Positions 18,082 to 27,895 are shown, numbered from the stretch's first letter. The stretch: DNA of 64,000 nucleotides from Rhodobacterales bacterium HKCCE3408 (GCA_015689705.1 WVSN01000007.1:141120-205119); one strand, 5' to 3'. The notes: generated by a model not told the origin, from the letters alone. A program made the numbers and translations.

Positions 18082-19032
18082 TCAGGCAGGCTCGCGCAGG
18101 AGTCGGGGAACCTTGAACTCGACGTTCTCTTCGGCGGTGGTGACCGGGCGGACCGTCACTTCGTAACGATCGCGGAAGGCGTCGATCACCTCGTTGATGA
18201 GCACTTCGGGCGCCGACGCGCCGGCCGTCACGCCGACCGAGCGAATTCCCTCGATCGCGCGCCAGTCGATTTCGGCGGCGCGGCCGACAAGCTGTGCGTA
18301 GGGGCAGCCCGCACGGGCGGCGACTTCGACGAGGCGGCGCGAATTCGAGGAATTGGGCGCGCCCACCACAAGCAGCGCGTCACAGTCGGGCGCGATGACC
18401 TTGACCGCTTCCTGCCGGTTCGTGGTGGCGTAGCAGATATCTTCCTTGTGCGGCCCGACGATCGACGGAAACCGCGCCTTCAGCGCCGTGACGATGTCCG
18501 CCGTATCATCGACCGAGAGCGTGGTCTGGGTCACGAAGGCGAGCTTTTCGGCGTCGCGCACCTCGATCTTGCCGACATCCGCGACCGTCTCGACGAGGAT
18601 CACCTCGCCCGGCGGAAGCTGGCCCATGGTTCCGATGGTCTCGGGATGGCCGGCATGACCGATCATCACCATCTGAAGGCCGTTTTCGTGGTGCCGTGCC
18701 GCCTCGATATGGACCTTGGAAACAAGCGGGCAGGTCGCGTCGACATAGACCATCTCGCGCGCCGCGGCCTCGGCCGGGACTGCCTTGGGCACGCCGTGGG
18801 CGGAGAAGATCACCGGCCGGTCGGGCGGGCATTCGTCGAGCTCTTCGACGAAGACAGCGCCCTTGGCGCGGAGGTCGTCGACCACGTACTTGTTGTGCAC
18901 GATCTCGTGCCGGACATAGACCGGCGCGCCCCATTTCCCGAGTGCCATCTCGACGATCTTGATCGCGCGATCGACCCCGGCACAGAAGCCCCGGGGGGCG
19001 GCGAGATGGATGGTGAGAGGCGGCTTGCTCAT
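18082..19032 (-). CDS. ispH: 4-hydroxy-3-methylbut-2-enyl diphosphate reductase
   Basis: Last enzyme of the MEP pathway, reducing HMBPP to IPP and DMAPP with a 4Fe-4S cluster. 316 aa. The three cluster cysteines are in [10 protein letters not shown] (Cys17), [11 protein letters not shown] and the region [28 protein letters not shown] contains a catalytic His. ATG 19032 is the family start. It lies 60 bases upstream of the methyltransferase on the same strand. Confidence 0.96.
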   Translation of the reverse strand: MSKPPLTIHLAAPRGFCAGVDRAIKIVEMALGKWGAPVYVRHEIVHNKYVVDDLRAKGAVFVEELDECPPDRPVIFSAHGVPKAVPAEAAAREMVYVDATCPLVSKVHIEAARHHENGLQMVMIGHAGHPETIGTMGQLPPGEVILVETVADVGKIEVRDAEKLAFVTQTTLSVDDTADIVTALKARFPSIVGPHKEDICYATTNRQEAVKVIAPDCDALLVVGAPNSSNSRRLVEVAARAGCPYAQLVGRAAEIDWRAIEGIRSVGVTAGASAPEVLINEVIDAFRDRYEVTVRPVTTAEENVEFKVPRLLREPA

Positions 19033-19100
19033 GTCTTCCGACCTAAGCCCTGCGGCGCTGCGCGGCAAGCGGTTATGCCTGTGAACGCGGCCTCCGGCGT

Positions 19101-19355
19101 TCAGCCGGGCTGCGTTTCACCGGACATTGCGACGGCGCGGTCCCAGACTTCCTCGGCCAGTTCAAGAAGAGCGAGGACGTTCGATTTCGATCCGGCACGC
19201 TGGTATTCGGCTGCTGCCACTTCCAGAAGCCAGGACGCCATTGCGGTAGCGGCCGGGGCGCGGTCGCCCTCGGGTCGGGTCGCGAGCCAGGTCATGACCG
19301 GCGTCTTGATCGCCTCGTCGACCTCACCCGATTGGGGGATGGATTCATGTTTCAT
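19101..19355 (-). CDS. Small hypothetical protein, 84 aa
   Basis: Not recognised. Start ATG 19355 has AGAAAGG seven bases upstream, which supports it. The product is soluble, mostly helical by composition (Ala, Glu, Leu rich), with one Cys-free core and no signal peptide. It sits between the LuxR gene and ispH, all on the minus strand. Confidence 0.55.
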   Translation of the reverse strand: MKHESIPQSGEVDEAIKTPVMTWLATRPEGDRAPAATAMASWLLEVAAAEYQRAGSKSNVLALLELAEEVWDRAVAMSGETQPG

Positions 19356-19474
19356 CTTTTGCCTTTCTGGCGATGTCGGGGAAACTTGGACGCTAGGTAG
19401 AGACCGCCGCCCGGGTCCGCATCCCGTAAATCGACTACAAAGCCAAATTTATCTGACGGGTTCCGATTTCAGGT

Positions 19475-20200
19475 TCAGCGGCCACGCGAGTACTGGCCGG
19501 GACCGATGACGGGCATCGAAATGAAGCCGGACGCGAGCCCGCGGACAACCGCGCTTGTGCGGTCGTCGACGTCGAGTTTCTGGTAGATGCGCCGTTGCAG
19601 CGCATCGACGGTGTGGCGCGAGATCTCGAGCGACCCTGCGATCGCGGTATTCTCCATCCCCCGCGCCATCAGGTCGAGCACGTCGCATTCGCGCCGCGTC
19701 AGCCGGAGCCGCTCGAACCCGGTCCGCTCGTCGTGGATCCGGCACACGGCGAGCAGTGTGGCCTGCGCGGCGAGCTGAAGTTCGCGGACTACGGCTGGAG
19801 ACGGCGGTGGTGCGCCCGACGGAAATCCCACTCCGAAGCAGGCCTGGCGCATGTTCGGCCCGAAGGCGCCGATCGACATGCCGTCGCCGAGCCGCATGGC
19901 GTCGGCAACAAAGCGGTGCTCGTCGGGGCTGAGGTCACGCAACTCGGCGATTTCGCTCCAGCGGACCGGCCCGGTCGAGCCGAGCGCCTGCTTCAGAAAC
20001 GGGTCGATCTGCCAGAGCCGCTGAGCGGCGTAGCGTGTCGTCCACTCGCTGTCGAAGCCCGAGGCGAACATGTCGAAACCGGGCGCGGTGCCTCGGCGCT
20101 GCGACAGGAAGCTGACGCGACTGAAGCCACGGCTGGCGGCGAACTCCACGGCGCGATCCCAGACCACGCGTACGCGCAGAAGACCGTCGAGCGACGCCAT
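19475..20200 (-). CDS. LuxR-family regulator with autoinducer-binding domain (no LuxI nearby)
   Basis: 241 aa from ATG 20200. Residues 1-160 are the acyl-homoserine-lactone domain and 165-215 the GerE-type helix-turn-helix (LTRRECDVLDLMARGMENTA, then SRHTVDALQRRIYQKL). The ligand-pocket residues of the family are kept: Trp53, Tyr57, Asp66-Pro67 and Trp81. An in-frame extension to a GTG at 20305 is open and adds LTLDDY just before the Met, a pattern many LuxR proteins have, so the start may be somewhat upstream; a promoter-like element overlapping that GTG argues for a later start. No luxI gene is in the window, so this is a LuxR solo here. Confidence 0.88.
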   Translation of the reverse strand: MASLDGLLRVRVVWDRAVEFAASRGFSRVSFLSQRRGTAPGFDMFASGFDSEWTTRYAAQRLWQIDPFLKQALGSTGPVRWSEIAELRDLSPDEHRFVADAMRLGDGMSIGAFGPNMRQACFGVGFPSGAPPPSPAVVRELQLAAQATLLAVCRIHDERTGFERLRLTRRECDVLDLMARGMENTAIAGSLEISRHTVDALQRRIYQKLDVDDRTSAVVRGLASGFISMPVIGPGQYSRGR

Positions 20201-20291
20201 GTAGTCATCGAGTGTTAAATACCGTCGGGCCAAACCGCGCGAAATCTGCTGTTGAGGCGGCCGGGCGGGCCGACCGTATCCATAATTGATG

Positions 20292-20321
20292 ATTTGAGGC
20301 CCCACGCCCCGGATGAGTCAA
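20292..20321 (-). promoter_or_regulatory. Possible promoter of the LuxR gene
   Basis: TTGACT and TCAAAT on the minus strand, 18 bases apart, about 90 bases upstream of ATG 20200. The -35 box matches five of six consensus bases, the -10 box four. Confidence 0.4.
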
Positions 20322-20336
20322 CCCAATGGCGCGTCA

Positions 20337-20361
20337 CCGCGATCCGGCGGACGGATCGCGG
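20337..20361 (-). terminator. Stem-loop after the NYN-domain gene
   Basis: Perfect 10-bp stem CCGCGATCCG / CGGATCGCGG with loop GCGGA, 27 bases past the NYN stop and just upstream of the LuxR promoter. There is no clear U-run, so the terminator role is likely but not certain. Confidence 0.55.
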
Positions 20362-20388
20362 CCGAGACCGTGAGGGGGCGTTAACCGA

Positions 20389-20964
20389 TCAGCGCGCGGC
20401 TGCAGAGCCGGAAGCGTCGCTGGCATCGCGCGGTTCGCGCGGCGGCCGGCCGATCACGTCTTTGAGCTCGTCGAGTTCGATGAAATTGTCGGCCTGGCGG
20501 CGCAGGTCGTCGGCGATCATCGGGGGCTGCGAGCGGATGGTGGATACGATCGACACCCGGACGCCCTTGCGTTGCAGCGCCTCGACAAGCGGGCGGAAAT
20601 CGCCGTCGCCGGAAAACAGAACGATATGGTCCACATGCGGCGCCATCTCCATGGCATCGACGGCAAGCTCGATGTCCATGTTGCCCTTCACCTTGCGCCG
20701 TCCCTGGCTGTCGGTGAATTCTTTTGCCGGCTTTGTCACCATGGTGAAGCCGTTGTACTGCAGCCAGTCGACCAGCGGCCGGATCGGCGAGTATTCCTCA
20801 TTCTCGAGGAGAGCGGTGTAGTAGAAGGCGCGCACGAGGCGCCCCCTCTGTCGGAATTCCTGTCGCAGGAGCTTGTAATCGATGTCGAACTGAAGCGCCT
20901 TTGCCGCGGCGTAGAGATTCGAACCATCGATGAACAGCGCCAGCCGTTCGTCGCGATAAAACAT
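20389..20964 (-). CDS. NYN-domain (PIN-like) protein, LabA/DUF88 type
   Basis: 191 aa from ATG 20964 (MFYRDERLALFIDGSNLYA). FIDGSNL carries the first acidic residue of the NYN nuclease site, NMDIELAVDAM the second and HIVLFSGDGDFRPLVE the third, so the predicted metal site is complete. A Ser/Ala/Asp tail follows. NYN proteins are candidate ribonucleases; the target is unknown. It is divergent from folK across 141 bases. Confidence 0.9.
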   Translation of the reverse strand: MFYRDERLALFIDGSNLYAAAKALQFDIDYKLLRQEFRQRGRLVRAFYYTALLENEEYSPIRPLVDWLQYNGFTMVTKPAKEFTDSQGRRKVKGNMDIELAVDAMEMAPHVDHIVLFSGDGDFRPLVEALQRKGVRVSIVSTIRSQPPMIADDLRRQADNFIELDELKDVIGRPPREPRDASDASGSAAAR

Positions 20965-21105
20965 GATGTGCTTCGTCCCGTGAGTGTGACTTGCACCAAT
21001 CGCCCTGAGTGTTAACGAAAATACGTCGGCAATCGCGACCGGCACCGTGTTGTAAATAAACGAACAGGCAGGGGGTGCAAGAGGCGTGGTCACGGAATCG
21101 TTACA

Positions 21106-21663
21106 ATGGCTTTAGCGCTCGTCGCGCTTGGTGCGAACCTGCCGTCGGCTGCCGGAACGCCCGAGCACACGGTCGCCGCAGCGATGGCCGATCTGGCGCA
21201 GGTTGCCGGTGGTGCCGTGCGGTCCAGCGCCCTCTACAGCACGCCGGCTTTCCCCGCGGGCGCCGGGCCGGATTACGTGAATGCGGCCGCGGCCTTCGAC
21301 TGGACCGGCGAGGCGGAGCATCTTCTGGAAGAACTTCATGCGATCGAGGCCCGGTATGGCAGGACCCGCGGGCGGCGCTGGGAGGCCAGGCTTCTCGACC
21401 TCGACCTTATCGCGCTGGGTGACCTGGTGCTGCCCGATGAATTGACCGAGTCCGCATGGCGCCTTCTGCCCGTCGAGCGCGCGCAGCACGAGACGCCCGA
21501 CACCCTGATCCTGCCCCATCCCCGGCTTGCCGAACGCGCCTTTGTCCTCGTCCCGCTGGCCGGGATCGCGCCGGACTGGCGGCATCCCGTCACCGGACTG
21601 ACGGTGCGGGCGATGCGGGACGATCTTCCACCCTCCGACGTGGCCGCCGTCCGCACGCTCTAG
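21106..21663 (+). CDS. folK: 2-amino-4-hydroxy-6-hydroxymethyldihydropteridine pyrophosphokinase
   Basis: Folate synthesis: transfers pyrophosphate from ATP to hydroxymethyl-dihydropterin. 185 aa. The core [13 protein letters not shown] carries the two magnesium-binding Asp of HPPK, and [16 protein letters not shown] is the second family motif. The start [14 protein letters not shown] is normal. It is followed by rpoZ 65 bases downstream on the same strand. Confidence 0.93.
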   Translation: MALALVALGANLPSAAGTPEHTVAAAMADLAQVAGGAVRSSALYSTPAFPAGAGPDYVNAAAAFDWTGEAEHLLEELHAIEARYGRTRGRRWEARLLDLDLIALGDLVLPDELTESAWRLLPVERAQHETPDTLILPHPRLAERAFVLVPLAGIAPDWRHPVTGLTVRAMRDDLPPSDVAAVRTL

Positions 21664-21666
21664 CCC

Positions 21667-21695
21667 TTGCGATTCGCGAATGGGCGCTTTATGTC
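21667..21695 (+). promoter_or_regulatory. Possible promoter of rpoZ
   Basis: TTGCGA and TATGTC separated by 17 bases, 33 bases before the rpoZ start. The spacer contains the perfect palindrome ATTCGCGAAT (21672-21681). Partial consensus only. Confidence 0.35.
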
Positions 21696-21728
21696 AATGG
21701 CTCTTCCAAGGACCAGACGGAGAGACCC

Positions 21729-22082
21729 ATGGCCCGCGTGACGGTCGAAGATTGCGTTGATAAGGTACCGAACCGGTTCGAACTGGTGATGCTCGCCGCC
21801 CACCGTGCGCGCGAGATCTCGTCCGGCTCGCCCATCACGGTCGACCGTGACAACGACAAGAACCCCGTCGTGAGCCTCCGGGAAATCGCCGAAGAGACGC
21901 AGGGCGCCAGTGACCTGCGTGAGCGCCTGATCGAAAGCCACCAGACCCAGATCGAGGTGGACGAGCCCGAAGAGGACGCCATGGCGCTTCTGCAGGGCGT
22001 GGAGCAGGACAAGCCTCAGGTCGATGACATGACCGAGGAGCAGATGCTGCGTGCGCTGATGGCCGCGCAGGGCGGTCAGTAA
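21729..22082 (+). CDS. rpoZ: RNA polymerase omega subunit
   Basis: 117 aa, starting [20 protein letters not shown], the alphaproteobacterial omega signature; [33 protein letters not shown] continues the conserved core. Omega helps assemble RNA polymerase and contributes to a (p)ppGpp-binding site. It directly precedes the (p)ppGpp synthetase/hydrolase gene, a common arrangement. An acidic C-terminal tail is typical for this group. Confidence 0.96.
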   Translation: MARVTVEDCVDKVPNRFELVMLAAHRAREISSGSPITVDRDNDKNPVVSLREIAEETQGASDLRERLIESHQTQIEVDEPEEDAMALLQGVEQDKPQVDDMTEEQMLRALMAAQGGQ

Positions 22083-22083
22083 T

Positions 22084-24240
22084 CTGACGGTCCAGGCGCC
22101 AAGTCCTCCGATTTCGACCCTCGGGCCGGAGGACCTTGTCAGCCTTGTCAGAACCTACAATCCGAAGACGAACGCGGACCTGCTGTGCGCGGCGTACGAC
22201 TACGCCGCCGAGATGCATGCGGGCCAGTTGCGCCATTCGGGTGAGCCGTACATCACCCACCCGGTTGCCGTCGCCGCTATCCTGACGGAGCAGCGGCTGG
22301 ACGACGCGACCATCGCGACCGCGCTCCTGCACGACACGATCGAGGACACCAAGGGCACCTACGCCGAGATCGAGCGCCGGTTCGGACACGACGTGGCCGA
22401 ACTGGTCGACGGTGTCACCAAGCTGACCAATCTCGAACTGTCCAAGCGCGAGACCAAGCAGGCAGAGAACTTCCGCAAGCTCTTCATGGCGATGTCGAAG
22501 GACATGCGCGTGATCCTCGTGAAGCTCGCCGACCGGCTGCACAACATGCGCACGATCAAGCACATGGCGCCGGAGAAGCAGGGCAAGAAAGCGCGCGAGA
22601 CGATGGACATCTTCGCGCCCCTCGCCGGGCGGATGGGGATGCAGTCGATGCGCGAGGAACTGGAGGACCTGTCCTTCGCGGTCCTCAACCCGGATGCGCG
22701 CATTTCGATCATGCGGCGCTTCGTAACGCTGCAGAAGGAAGCCGGCGACGTCATCCCGAAGATCACCGCCGATATCGAGCTCGAGCTCGACCGCGGTGGG
22801 ATCGAGGCCGAGGTGTTCGGCCGCGCGAAGAAGCCGTTCTCGATCTGGCGCAAGATGCAGGAGAAGGAGCTGGCCTTCAGCCGGCTGTCGGACATCTACG
22901 GGTTCCGCATCATCACCCGGACCGAGGAGGATTGCTACCGCGTCCTCGGCCTGATCCACCAGCGCTGGCGCGCGGTGCCGGGGCGCTTCAAGGACTACAT
23001 CAGCCAGCCGAAGTCGAACGGTTACCGGTCGATCCACACCACCGTGTCCGGCCGCGATGGCAAGCGGGTCGAGGTGCAGATCCGCACCCGCCAGATGCAC
23101 GAGGTCGCCGAGACCGGCGTTGCTGCGCACTGGTCCTACCGCGACGGCGAGCGCGTGGAGAACCCGTTCGCGGTCGATCCGGCGAAGTGGCTGGAGACCA
23201 TGACCGAACGCTTCGAGCTCGCCGAGGATCACGACGAGTTTCTCGAGCACGTGAAGCTCGAGATGTATTCCGACCAGGTCTTCTGCTTCACGCCGAAGGG
23301 CGACGTGGTGAAGCTGCCCAAAGGCGCAACGCCGATCGACTTTGCCTATTCGATCCACACCCGGATCGGCCATTCCTGCGTCGGCGCGAAGGTTGACGGG
23401 CTGCGCGTTCCGCTCTGGACGCGGCTGAAGAACGGCCAGTCGGTCGAGATCATGACGGCCGAGGGCCAGACACCGCAGGCGACCTGGATCGACATCGCGG
23501 TGACGGGACGCGCCAAGGCGGCGATCCGTCGGTCGCTTCGCGAGGAGGATCGCGGGCGCTACATCAAGCTTGGTCACGAGCTTGCACGGGTTGCATTCGA
23601 GCAGGTTGGCAAGAAGGCGACGGACCGCGCACTGGATACCGCGGCGCGAATGCTGACGCTGGCGGATGGCGGCGAGGTGCTCGCCCGCATCGGCTCGGCC
23701 GAACTGAGCGCGCGCGAAGTGGTCGAAACGCTCTACCCAGAACTTCGGGACCGCGAGGCGACGACGGAGATCGAGGCCCGCCGTGCGGTCATCGGTCTGC
23801 CGGCAGGTGAGGCCGTGCGCCGCGCCCAGTGCTGCCAGGCGGTTCCTGGCGAACGCATCGTGGGCATCACCTATCCCGGCCGCGGCCCGGTCGTGCATGC
23901 CATCGACTGCCCGGCGCTGGCCGAGGTCGAGGACCAGACCGAGCGCTGGATCGACCTGCAATGGTCGGAGGGACGCCACGCGGCTGTTCACAACGTGACG
24001 ATCGACGTGACCCTGTCGAACGCCCGTGGTGTGCTTGGCCGCATCTGCACGCTGATCGGAGAGCAGAACGCCAATATTTCCGATCTTCACTTCATAGACC
24101 GGAAACCGGACTTTTTCCGCCTACTTGTGGACGTAGAGGTTCGCGATGCAGAACACCTGCATGCGGTGATGACGGCCGTCGAGGCCGATAGTGACGTGGC
24201 GACGCTCGAGCGGTTCCGGAGCCTGGACCGCCGGCCCTGA
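22084..24240 (+). CDS. rsh: Bifunctional (p)ppGpp synthetase/hydrolase (Rel/SpoT type), non-AUG start likely
   Basis: Makes and degrades the stringent-response alarmone (p)ppGpp. The HD hydrolase domain is intact (HSGEPYITHPVAVA, LLHDTIEDT), the synthetase domain has SKPKSNGYRSIHT-like sequence (QPKSNGYRSIHTTVSG) and the motif RFKD, which is the RXKD form of bifunctional enzymes; TGS (FTPKGDVVKLPKGATPIDFAYSI) and C-terminal ACT domains follow. The first ATG in frame is at 22213, but the upstream frame is open and encodes EDLVSLVRTYNPKTNADLL, the conserved N-terminus of the family. No ATG, GTG or TTG lies in that stretch; CTG 22084 (used here, 718 aa) or ATT 22111 (709 aa) are the candidates. 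Coupling to the rpoZ stop two bases earlier would help. Confidence 0.93.
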   Translation: MTVQAPSPPISTLGPEDLVSLVRTYNPKTNADLLCAAYDYAAEMHAGQLRHSGEPYITHPVAVAAILTEQRLDDATIATALLHDTIEDTKGTYAEIERRFGHDVAELVDGVTKLTNLELSKRETKQAENFRKLFMAMSKDMRVILVKLADRLHNMRTIKHMAPEKQGKKARETMDIFAPLAGRMGMQSMREELEDLSFAVLNPDARISIMRRFVTLQKEAGDVIPKITADIELELDRGGIEAEVFGRAKKPFSIWRKMQEKELAFSRLSDIYGFRIITRTEEDCYRVLGLIHQRWRAVPGRFKDYISQPKSNGYRSIHTTVSGRDGKRVEVQIRTRQMHEVAETGVAAHWSYRDGERVENPFAVDPAKWLETMTERFELAEDHDEFLEHVKLEMYSDQVFCFTPKGDVVKLPKGATPIDFAYSIHTRIGHSCVGAKVDGLRVPLWTRLKNGQSVEIMTAEGQTPQATWIDIAVTGRAKAAIRRSLREEDRGRYIKLGHELARVAFEQVGKKATDRALDTAARMLTLADGGEVLARIGSAELSAREVVETLYPELRDREATTEIEARRAVIGLPAGEAVRRAQCCQAVPGERIVGITYPGRGPVVHAIDCPALAEVEDQTERWIDLQWSEGRHAAVHNVTIDVTLSNARGVLGRICTLIGEQNANISDLHFIDRKPDFFRLLVDVEVRDAEHLHAVMTAVEADSDVATLERFRSLDRRP

Positions 24241-24259
24241 GGCGGAAGGAGGCGGACAA

Positions 24260-24904
24260 GTGGTCTTCAAGCGGCGGACACCGTTGAGTTGGGGGCAGGC
24301 GTTTCTGCGCTTCCTCTGGCCCCGCGGCGGTTGGGGCCGCGCCGCCCAGTACGTCAAGCATCGGGTCCGCCGCCTGCCGGGAACGCCGGAACAGATCGCC
24401 CGGGGAATCTTCGCCGGCGTCTTCGCATCGTTCACGCCGCTCTATGGTCTGCATTTCATCTTCGCCGGCGTCCTCGCCTGGGCGATGCGGGGCAATGTGC
24501 TTGCCGGTCTCCTCGGCACCTTCTTCGGCAACCCGCTGACCTATGTCCCGATCTCGATCATCTCGCTCCGGACCGGGCATTTCCTGCTGCAGACCCCGCC
24601 CGAACACCGCCGCACGCGCGATGTCTTCGACAGCATGGGCCATGCCGCCGAGGCACTGTGGTTCAACTTCCGCGCGTTGTTCACGCCGGAGCGCGCCGAC
24701 TGGCAGGGCCTGCACGAATTCTGGGGCACCGTGTTCTTTCCCTGGCTCGTTGGCGGCATCATCCCGGGCATCATCGCAGGGCTCGTGTGCTACTTCATTT
24801 CCGTACCGGTGATCCGGGCCTATCAGGCCCGCAGAACGGCGCGATTGAGAAAGAGAATGATCAAGCTGCGGGAACAGGCTGGAACCGGCGCAGCAGATCG
24901 CTAG
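24260..24904 (+). CDS. DUF2062 membrane protein
   Basis: 214 aa with GTG start at 24260, seven bases after an excellent AAGGAGG. It begins [20 protein letters not shown] and has [21 protein letters not shown], the core of DUF2062, with three to four hydrophobic segments and a basic C-terminus. The position between rsh and pdxJ is conserved in Rhodobacterales. Function is unknown. Confidence 0.9.
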   Translation: MVFKRRTPLSWGQAFLRFLWPRGGWGRAAQYVKHRVRRLPGTPEQIARGIFAGVFASFTPLYGLHFIFAGVLAWAMRGNVLAGLLGTFFGNPLTYVPISIISLRTGHFLLQTPPEHRRTRDVFDSMGHAAEALWFNFRALFTPERADWQGLHEFWGTVFFPWLVGGIIPGIIAGLVCYFISVPVIRAYQARRTARLRKRMIKLREQAGTGAADR

Positions 24905-24932
24905 GGTTGCCCCCGCAACGAGGGACAAGGCC

Positions 24933-25676
24933 ATGGCGGAACAACTCAGGCTCGGCGTCAACATCGACCACGTGGCGACGGTGCGGAACGCGCGCGGTGG
25001 CGCGCTGCCCGATCCGGTGCGCGCGGCAAAGCTTGCCGAGGCGGCCGGTGCCGACGGGATCACCGCGCATCTGCGCGAAGACCGGCGCCATATCTCCGAT
25101 GCCGATATCGAGGCACTGATGGAGACGCTGACCCTGCCGCTCAACTTCGAGATGGCAGCGACCGACGAGATGCAGGCGATCGCTTTGCGTCACAAGCCGC
25201 ATGCTGTCTGCATCGTCCCCGAACGACGCGAGGAGCGGACGACCGAGGGCGGGCTCGAGGTCGCGCGCGAAGAGAACCGGCTGGCCCATTTCATCGCGCC
25301 CCTGCGTGAGGCCGGATGCCGGGTATCCATCTTCATCGCGGCCGACCGCGCCCAGGTCGAAGCGGCACACCGGATCGGTGCTCAGGTGATCGAACTGCAC
25401 ACAGGCGCCTATTGCGAGGCCTACGCCGACGGTGACGACGCCGCGCAGGCGGCCGAACTGTCGCGGCTGACCGATATGGCCGCCTTGGCCCATTCCCTCG
25501 GGCTCGAGGTCCATGCCGGCCACGGTCTGACCTATGGCGATGTCGGCCCGATCGCCGCGATCCCCGAGATCCGGGAGCTGAACATCGGTCATTTCCTGAT
25601 CGGCGAGGCAATCTTCGTCGGGCTCGAGGTGGCGATCGCCGAGATGCGTCGGATCATGCGCGAGGCACGTGGATGA
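24933..25676 (+). CDS. pdxJ: Pyridoxine 5'-phosphate synthase
   Basis: Condenses 3-amino-2-oxopropyl phosphate with deoxyxylulose phosphate to form pyridoxine phosphate. 247 aa TIM barrel. [16 protein letters not shown] is the N-terminal signature, [12 protein letters not shown] carries catalytic His and Arg, and [12 protein letters not shown] and [12 protein letters not shown] are the last phosphate-binding strands. The stop overlaps the next start (ATGA). Confidence 0.96.
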   Translation: MAEQLRLGVNIDHVATVRNARGGALPDPVRAAKLAEAAGADGITAHLREDRRHISDADIEALMETLTLPLNFEMAATDEMQAIALRHKPHAVCIVPERREERTTEGGLEVAREENRLAHFIAPLREAGCRVSIFIAADRAQVEAAHRIGAQVIELHTGAYCEAYADGDDAAQAAELSRLTDMAALAHSLGLEVHAGHGLTYGDVGPIAAIPEIRELNIGHFLIGEAIFVGLEVAIAEMRRIMREARG

Positions 25677-26107
25677 TCTGGTCGCCGAAACGCTACGCCC
25701 TCGTCTATGTCGGCACCCTGATTGCGCTGGTCGTGCTGTCGGCTGTCCTGACCGCACTGACCGGCATCAATTTCGGCTCGGCCGCGGTACCGCTGATCCC
25801 GGTCTTCGCCGCCGCGATGGTCGAGGGCCAGCGCCACGCTCGGATCGTGACCGAGATGCCGCCGGGCGGTGAGATCTGGCGGGCCGCGCTGCCAATGTCC
25901 GCGGTGGCACTCGGCGGGCTTGTCGTCTGGAATGCGATCATCCTGGCGCTGAACCCGGTCGCGATGGCGGCGATGCGGGCCAATCCGTCAGTGATGATCG
26001 GCGTATTCGCCGTGTATGCCGCGCTGTTCATCCCGCTCAACCGGATGTTCTGGGCCACCGGATTCAAATCCGAACGCCGCCGGACCGGCTCCGGCGGCGG
26101 GCGTTAG
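25673..26107 (+). CDS. ABZJ_00895-family membrane protein
   Basis: 144 aa with four hydrophobic segments (about residues 9-28, 36-50, 74-92 and 107-125). The N-terminal [13 protein letters not shown] and [15 protein letters not shown] between helices two and three fit the ABZJ_00895 family. Coupled to pdxJ by ATGA. Function unknown. Confidence 0.75.
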   Translation: MIWSPKRYALVYVGTLIALVVLSAVLTALTGINFGSAAVPLIPVFAAAMVEGQRHARIVTEMPPGGEIWRAALPMSAVALGGLVVWNAIILALNPVAMAAMRANPSVMIGVFAVYAALFIPLNRMFWATGFKSERRRTGSGGGR

Positions 26108-26115
26108 GCCGCGCG

Positions 26116-26568
26116 ATGAGACACCTGTCCGTACTCCTCATTGCCCTCTCCGCCCTCCCCGCTGCGGCAGAGGAAGCTGTCGTGCAGGATTGCGGTCCGG
26201 TCTCGAGCGCATGGAATATCGCCGAGCCGTGGGAGCAGAACACGCTGACCTTCGCCAACGGCGCGGTCCGGCTCGCGATCCTCGATACGATCGAGCCGGC
26301 GGCCGCCGCCTTCCATCTGCTGGTCCTGTCGCCGCCCTATGACGAACTCGGTGGGAGACAGTGCCGGGTCGTTTCGCTCTCCGAGGAATGGATGGGATTC
26401 GGCTTCCTGTCCTTCGAGCGGTGGGAGTCTTCCTACGATCCCGCGACCGGTCTGAGGGTCGTGATGGACATGGGTCTCTACAATCCCGAGACCGGACTCA
26501 ACGACGCGCTGTCGCTTGCGGTCACGATCAACCAGGCCACCGGCGAGATCACGGGGCGCTGGCCGTGA
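26116..26568 (+). CDS. Secreted hypothetical protein, 150 aa
   Basis: A clear Sec signal peptide ([20 protein letters not shown]) predicts a mature periplasmic protein of about 130 residues with two cysteines (CGPV and QCRV) that could form a disulfide. No family is recognised. It lies eight bases after the ABZJ gene and overlaps acpS by four bases (GTGA), so it is cotranslated with acpS. Confidence 0.75.
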   Translation: MRHLSVLLIALSALPAAAEEAVVQDCGPVSSAWNIAEPWEQNTLTFANGAVRLAILDTIEPAAAAFHLLVLSPPYDELGGRQCRVVSLSEEWMGFGFLSFERWESSYDPATGLRVVMDMGLYNPETGLNDALSLAVTINQATGEITGRWP

Positions 26569-27017
26569 TCCTCGGCATCGGCACAGACCTGGCCAATATC
26601 GAGCGCGTCGCCGGCACGCTTGATCGCTTCGGCGACAGGTTCCGCAATCGCGTCTTCACGGAGATCGAGCAGGCGCGGGCCGAGCGGATGCCCGACCCGC
26701 CGGCGGTTTACGCCAAGCGCTGGGCGGCGAAGGAGGCCTGTTCCAAGGCGCTCGGCACCGGACTGCGCATGGGCATCGCGTGGAAGGACATGTCGGTGAC
26801 CAACCTGCGGACGGGGCAGCCGGTGATGCATGTTACGGGCTGGGCGGCCGAACGGCTGCAGCAGATGACGCCCAAAGGCCATGTCGCCGTGATCCACGTC
26901 ACGCTGACCGACGACCACCCCTGGGCGCAGGCCATGGTGGTGATCGAGGCGTTGCCCGAGGACGAGGAGGCGAAGCGTCCGCATCCCGGACCGCCGCGCC
27001 GGGTCAATGCCTCCTGA
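26565..27017 (+). CDS. acpS: Holo-[acyl-carrier-protein] synthase
   Basis: Attaches 4'-phosphopantetheine from CoA to the acyl carrier protein. 150 aa, GTG start overlapping the previous stop. [14 protein letters not shown] holds the magnesium-binding Asp and [18 protein letters not shown] the catalytic Glu and Lys. The tail is about 15 residues longer than usual and rich in Pro and Arg. Confidence 0.94.
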   Translation: MILGIGTDLANIERVAGTLDRFGDRFRNRVFTEIEQARAERMPDPPAVYAKRWAAKEACSKALGTGLRMGIAWKDMSVTNLRTGQPVMHVTGWAAERLQQMTPKGHVAVIHVTLTDDHPWAQAMVVIEALPEDEEAKRPHPGPPRRVNAS

Positions 27018-27100
27018 ACCCCGCGGGCGCTCGGCTTGACACTGGCCTCGCAAACGGCCCATGAGGAGGCCGGGCGACCGAGGCGAGAAGGGCAGCTGAC

Positions 27101-27895
27101 ATGGCAAGGGCGCAGAGCGGCGGGACGGTCATGGAAACCGTCAAGACGGTGGTCTATGCGCTCCTGATCGCGGGTATCTTCCGGACGCTGTTCTTCCAGC
27201 CGTTCTTCATTCCCTCGGGCAGCATGAAGGACACCCTGCTGATCGGCGACTTCCTGTTCGTCAACAAGATGGCCTACGGCTATTCGCAGTATTCGTGCCC
27301 GTTCTCGATGTGCACGTTCATCAACGATCGCTGGTTCGGGTCAGAGCCCGACCGCGGCGATGTGATCGTCTTCCGTCACCCGGTGAACGGCACCGATTTC
27401 ATCAAGCGGGTCGTCGGCCTTCCGGGCGACCGGATCCGGATGCAGAACGGCGTGCTCTACATAAACGACGAGCCCGCCCCGCAGGAGCCGCAGCCGCCCT
27501 TCATCGAACCCTACGAGCTTCAGGGTCAGGGTGGAGACCGCGACTATCCGCGATGCTCCAACGCGCCCGTCGGCCAGGGGGGCGAATGCATCAAGGAACG
27601 CTTCCTCGAGACGCTGCCGGGCGGTGCCACCCACTCGATCCTGAACATCACGGATAACGGACCCGGCGACGATACCGGCGAGTTTGTGGTGCCCGAGGGC
27701 CACGTCTTCGTGATGGGCGACAACCGCGACAACTCCGCCGACAGCCGCTTCCCGCAGCGGGGCCGCGGCGTTGGCATGGTGCCCATGGAGAACATCATCG
27801 GCCGTGCCGACCGGGTGATCTTTTCCTCGGCGGGCAGCCGCATGATCTACTTCTGGACCTGGCGGGCGGACCGCTTCTTCCGCCGGATCGAGTGA
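27101..27895 (+). CDS. lepB: Signal peptidase I
   Basis: Removes Sec signal peptides at the outer face of the inner membrane. 264 aa with a single N-terminal anchor (about residues 14-33). The Ser/Lys dyad is Ser41 in PSGSM and Lys102 in [24 protein letters not shown] is the third signature. A -35-like TTGACA lies at 27036-27041 without an obvious -10 partner. The stop overlaps the GTG of rnc (GTGA). Confidence 0.96.
   Translation: MARAQSGGTVMETVKTVVYALLIAGIFRTLFFQPFFIPSGSMKDTLLIGDFLFVNKMAYGYSQYSCPFSMCTFINDRWFGSEPDRGDVIVFRHPVNGTDFIKRVVGLPGDRIRMQNGVLYINDEPAPQEPQPPFIEPYELQGQGGDRDYPRCSNAPVGQGGECIKERFLETLPGGATHSILNITDNGPGDDTGEFVVPEGHVFVMGDNRDNSADSRFPQRGRGVGMVPMENIIGRADRVIFSSAGSRMIYFWTWRADRFFRRIE

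Noticed and set aside
17266..19509. A 747-codon plus-strand frame across the methyltransferase and ispH
   Set aside because: Antisense to two conserved genes; the predicted product resembles no family.
21835..24090. A 751-codon minus-strand frame opposite rsh
   Set aside because: Antisense shadow of the well supported (p)ppGpp enzyme.
27036..27041. Perfect -35 box TTGACA before lepB
   Set aside because: No acceptable -10 sequence 16-18 bases downstream, so I did not list it as a promoter.
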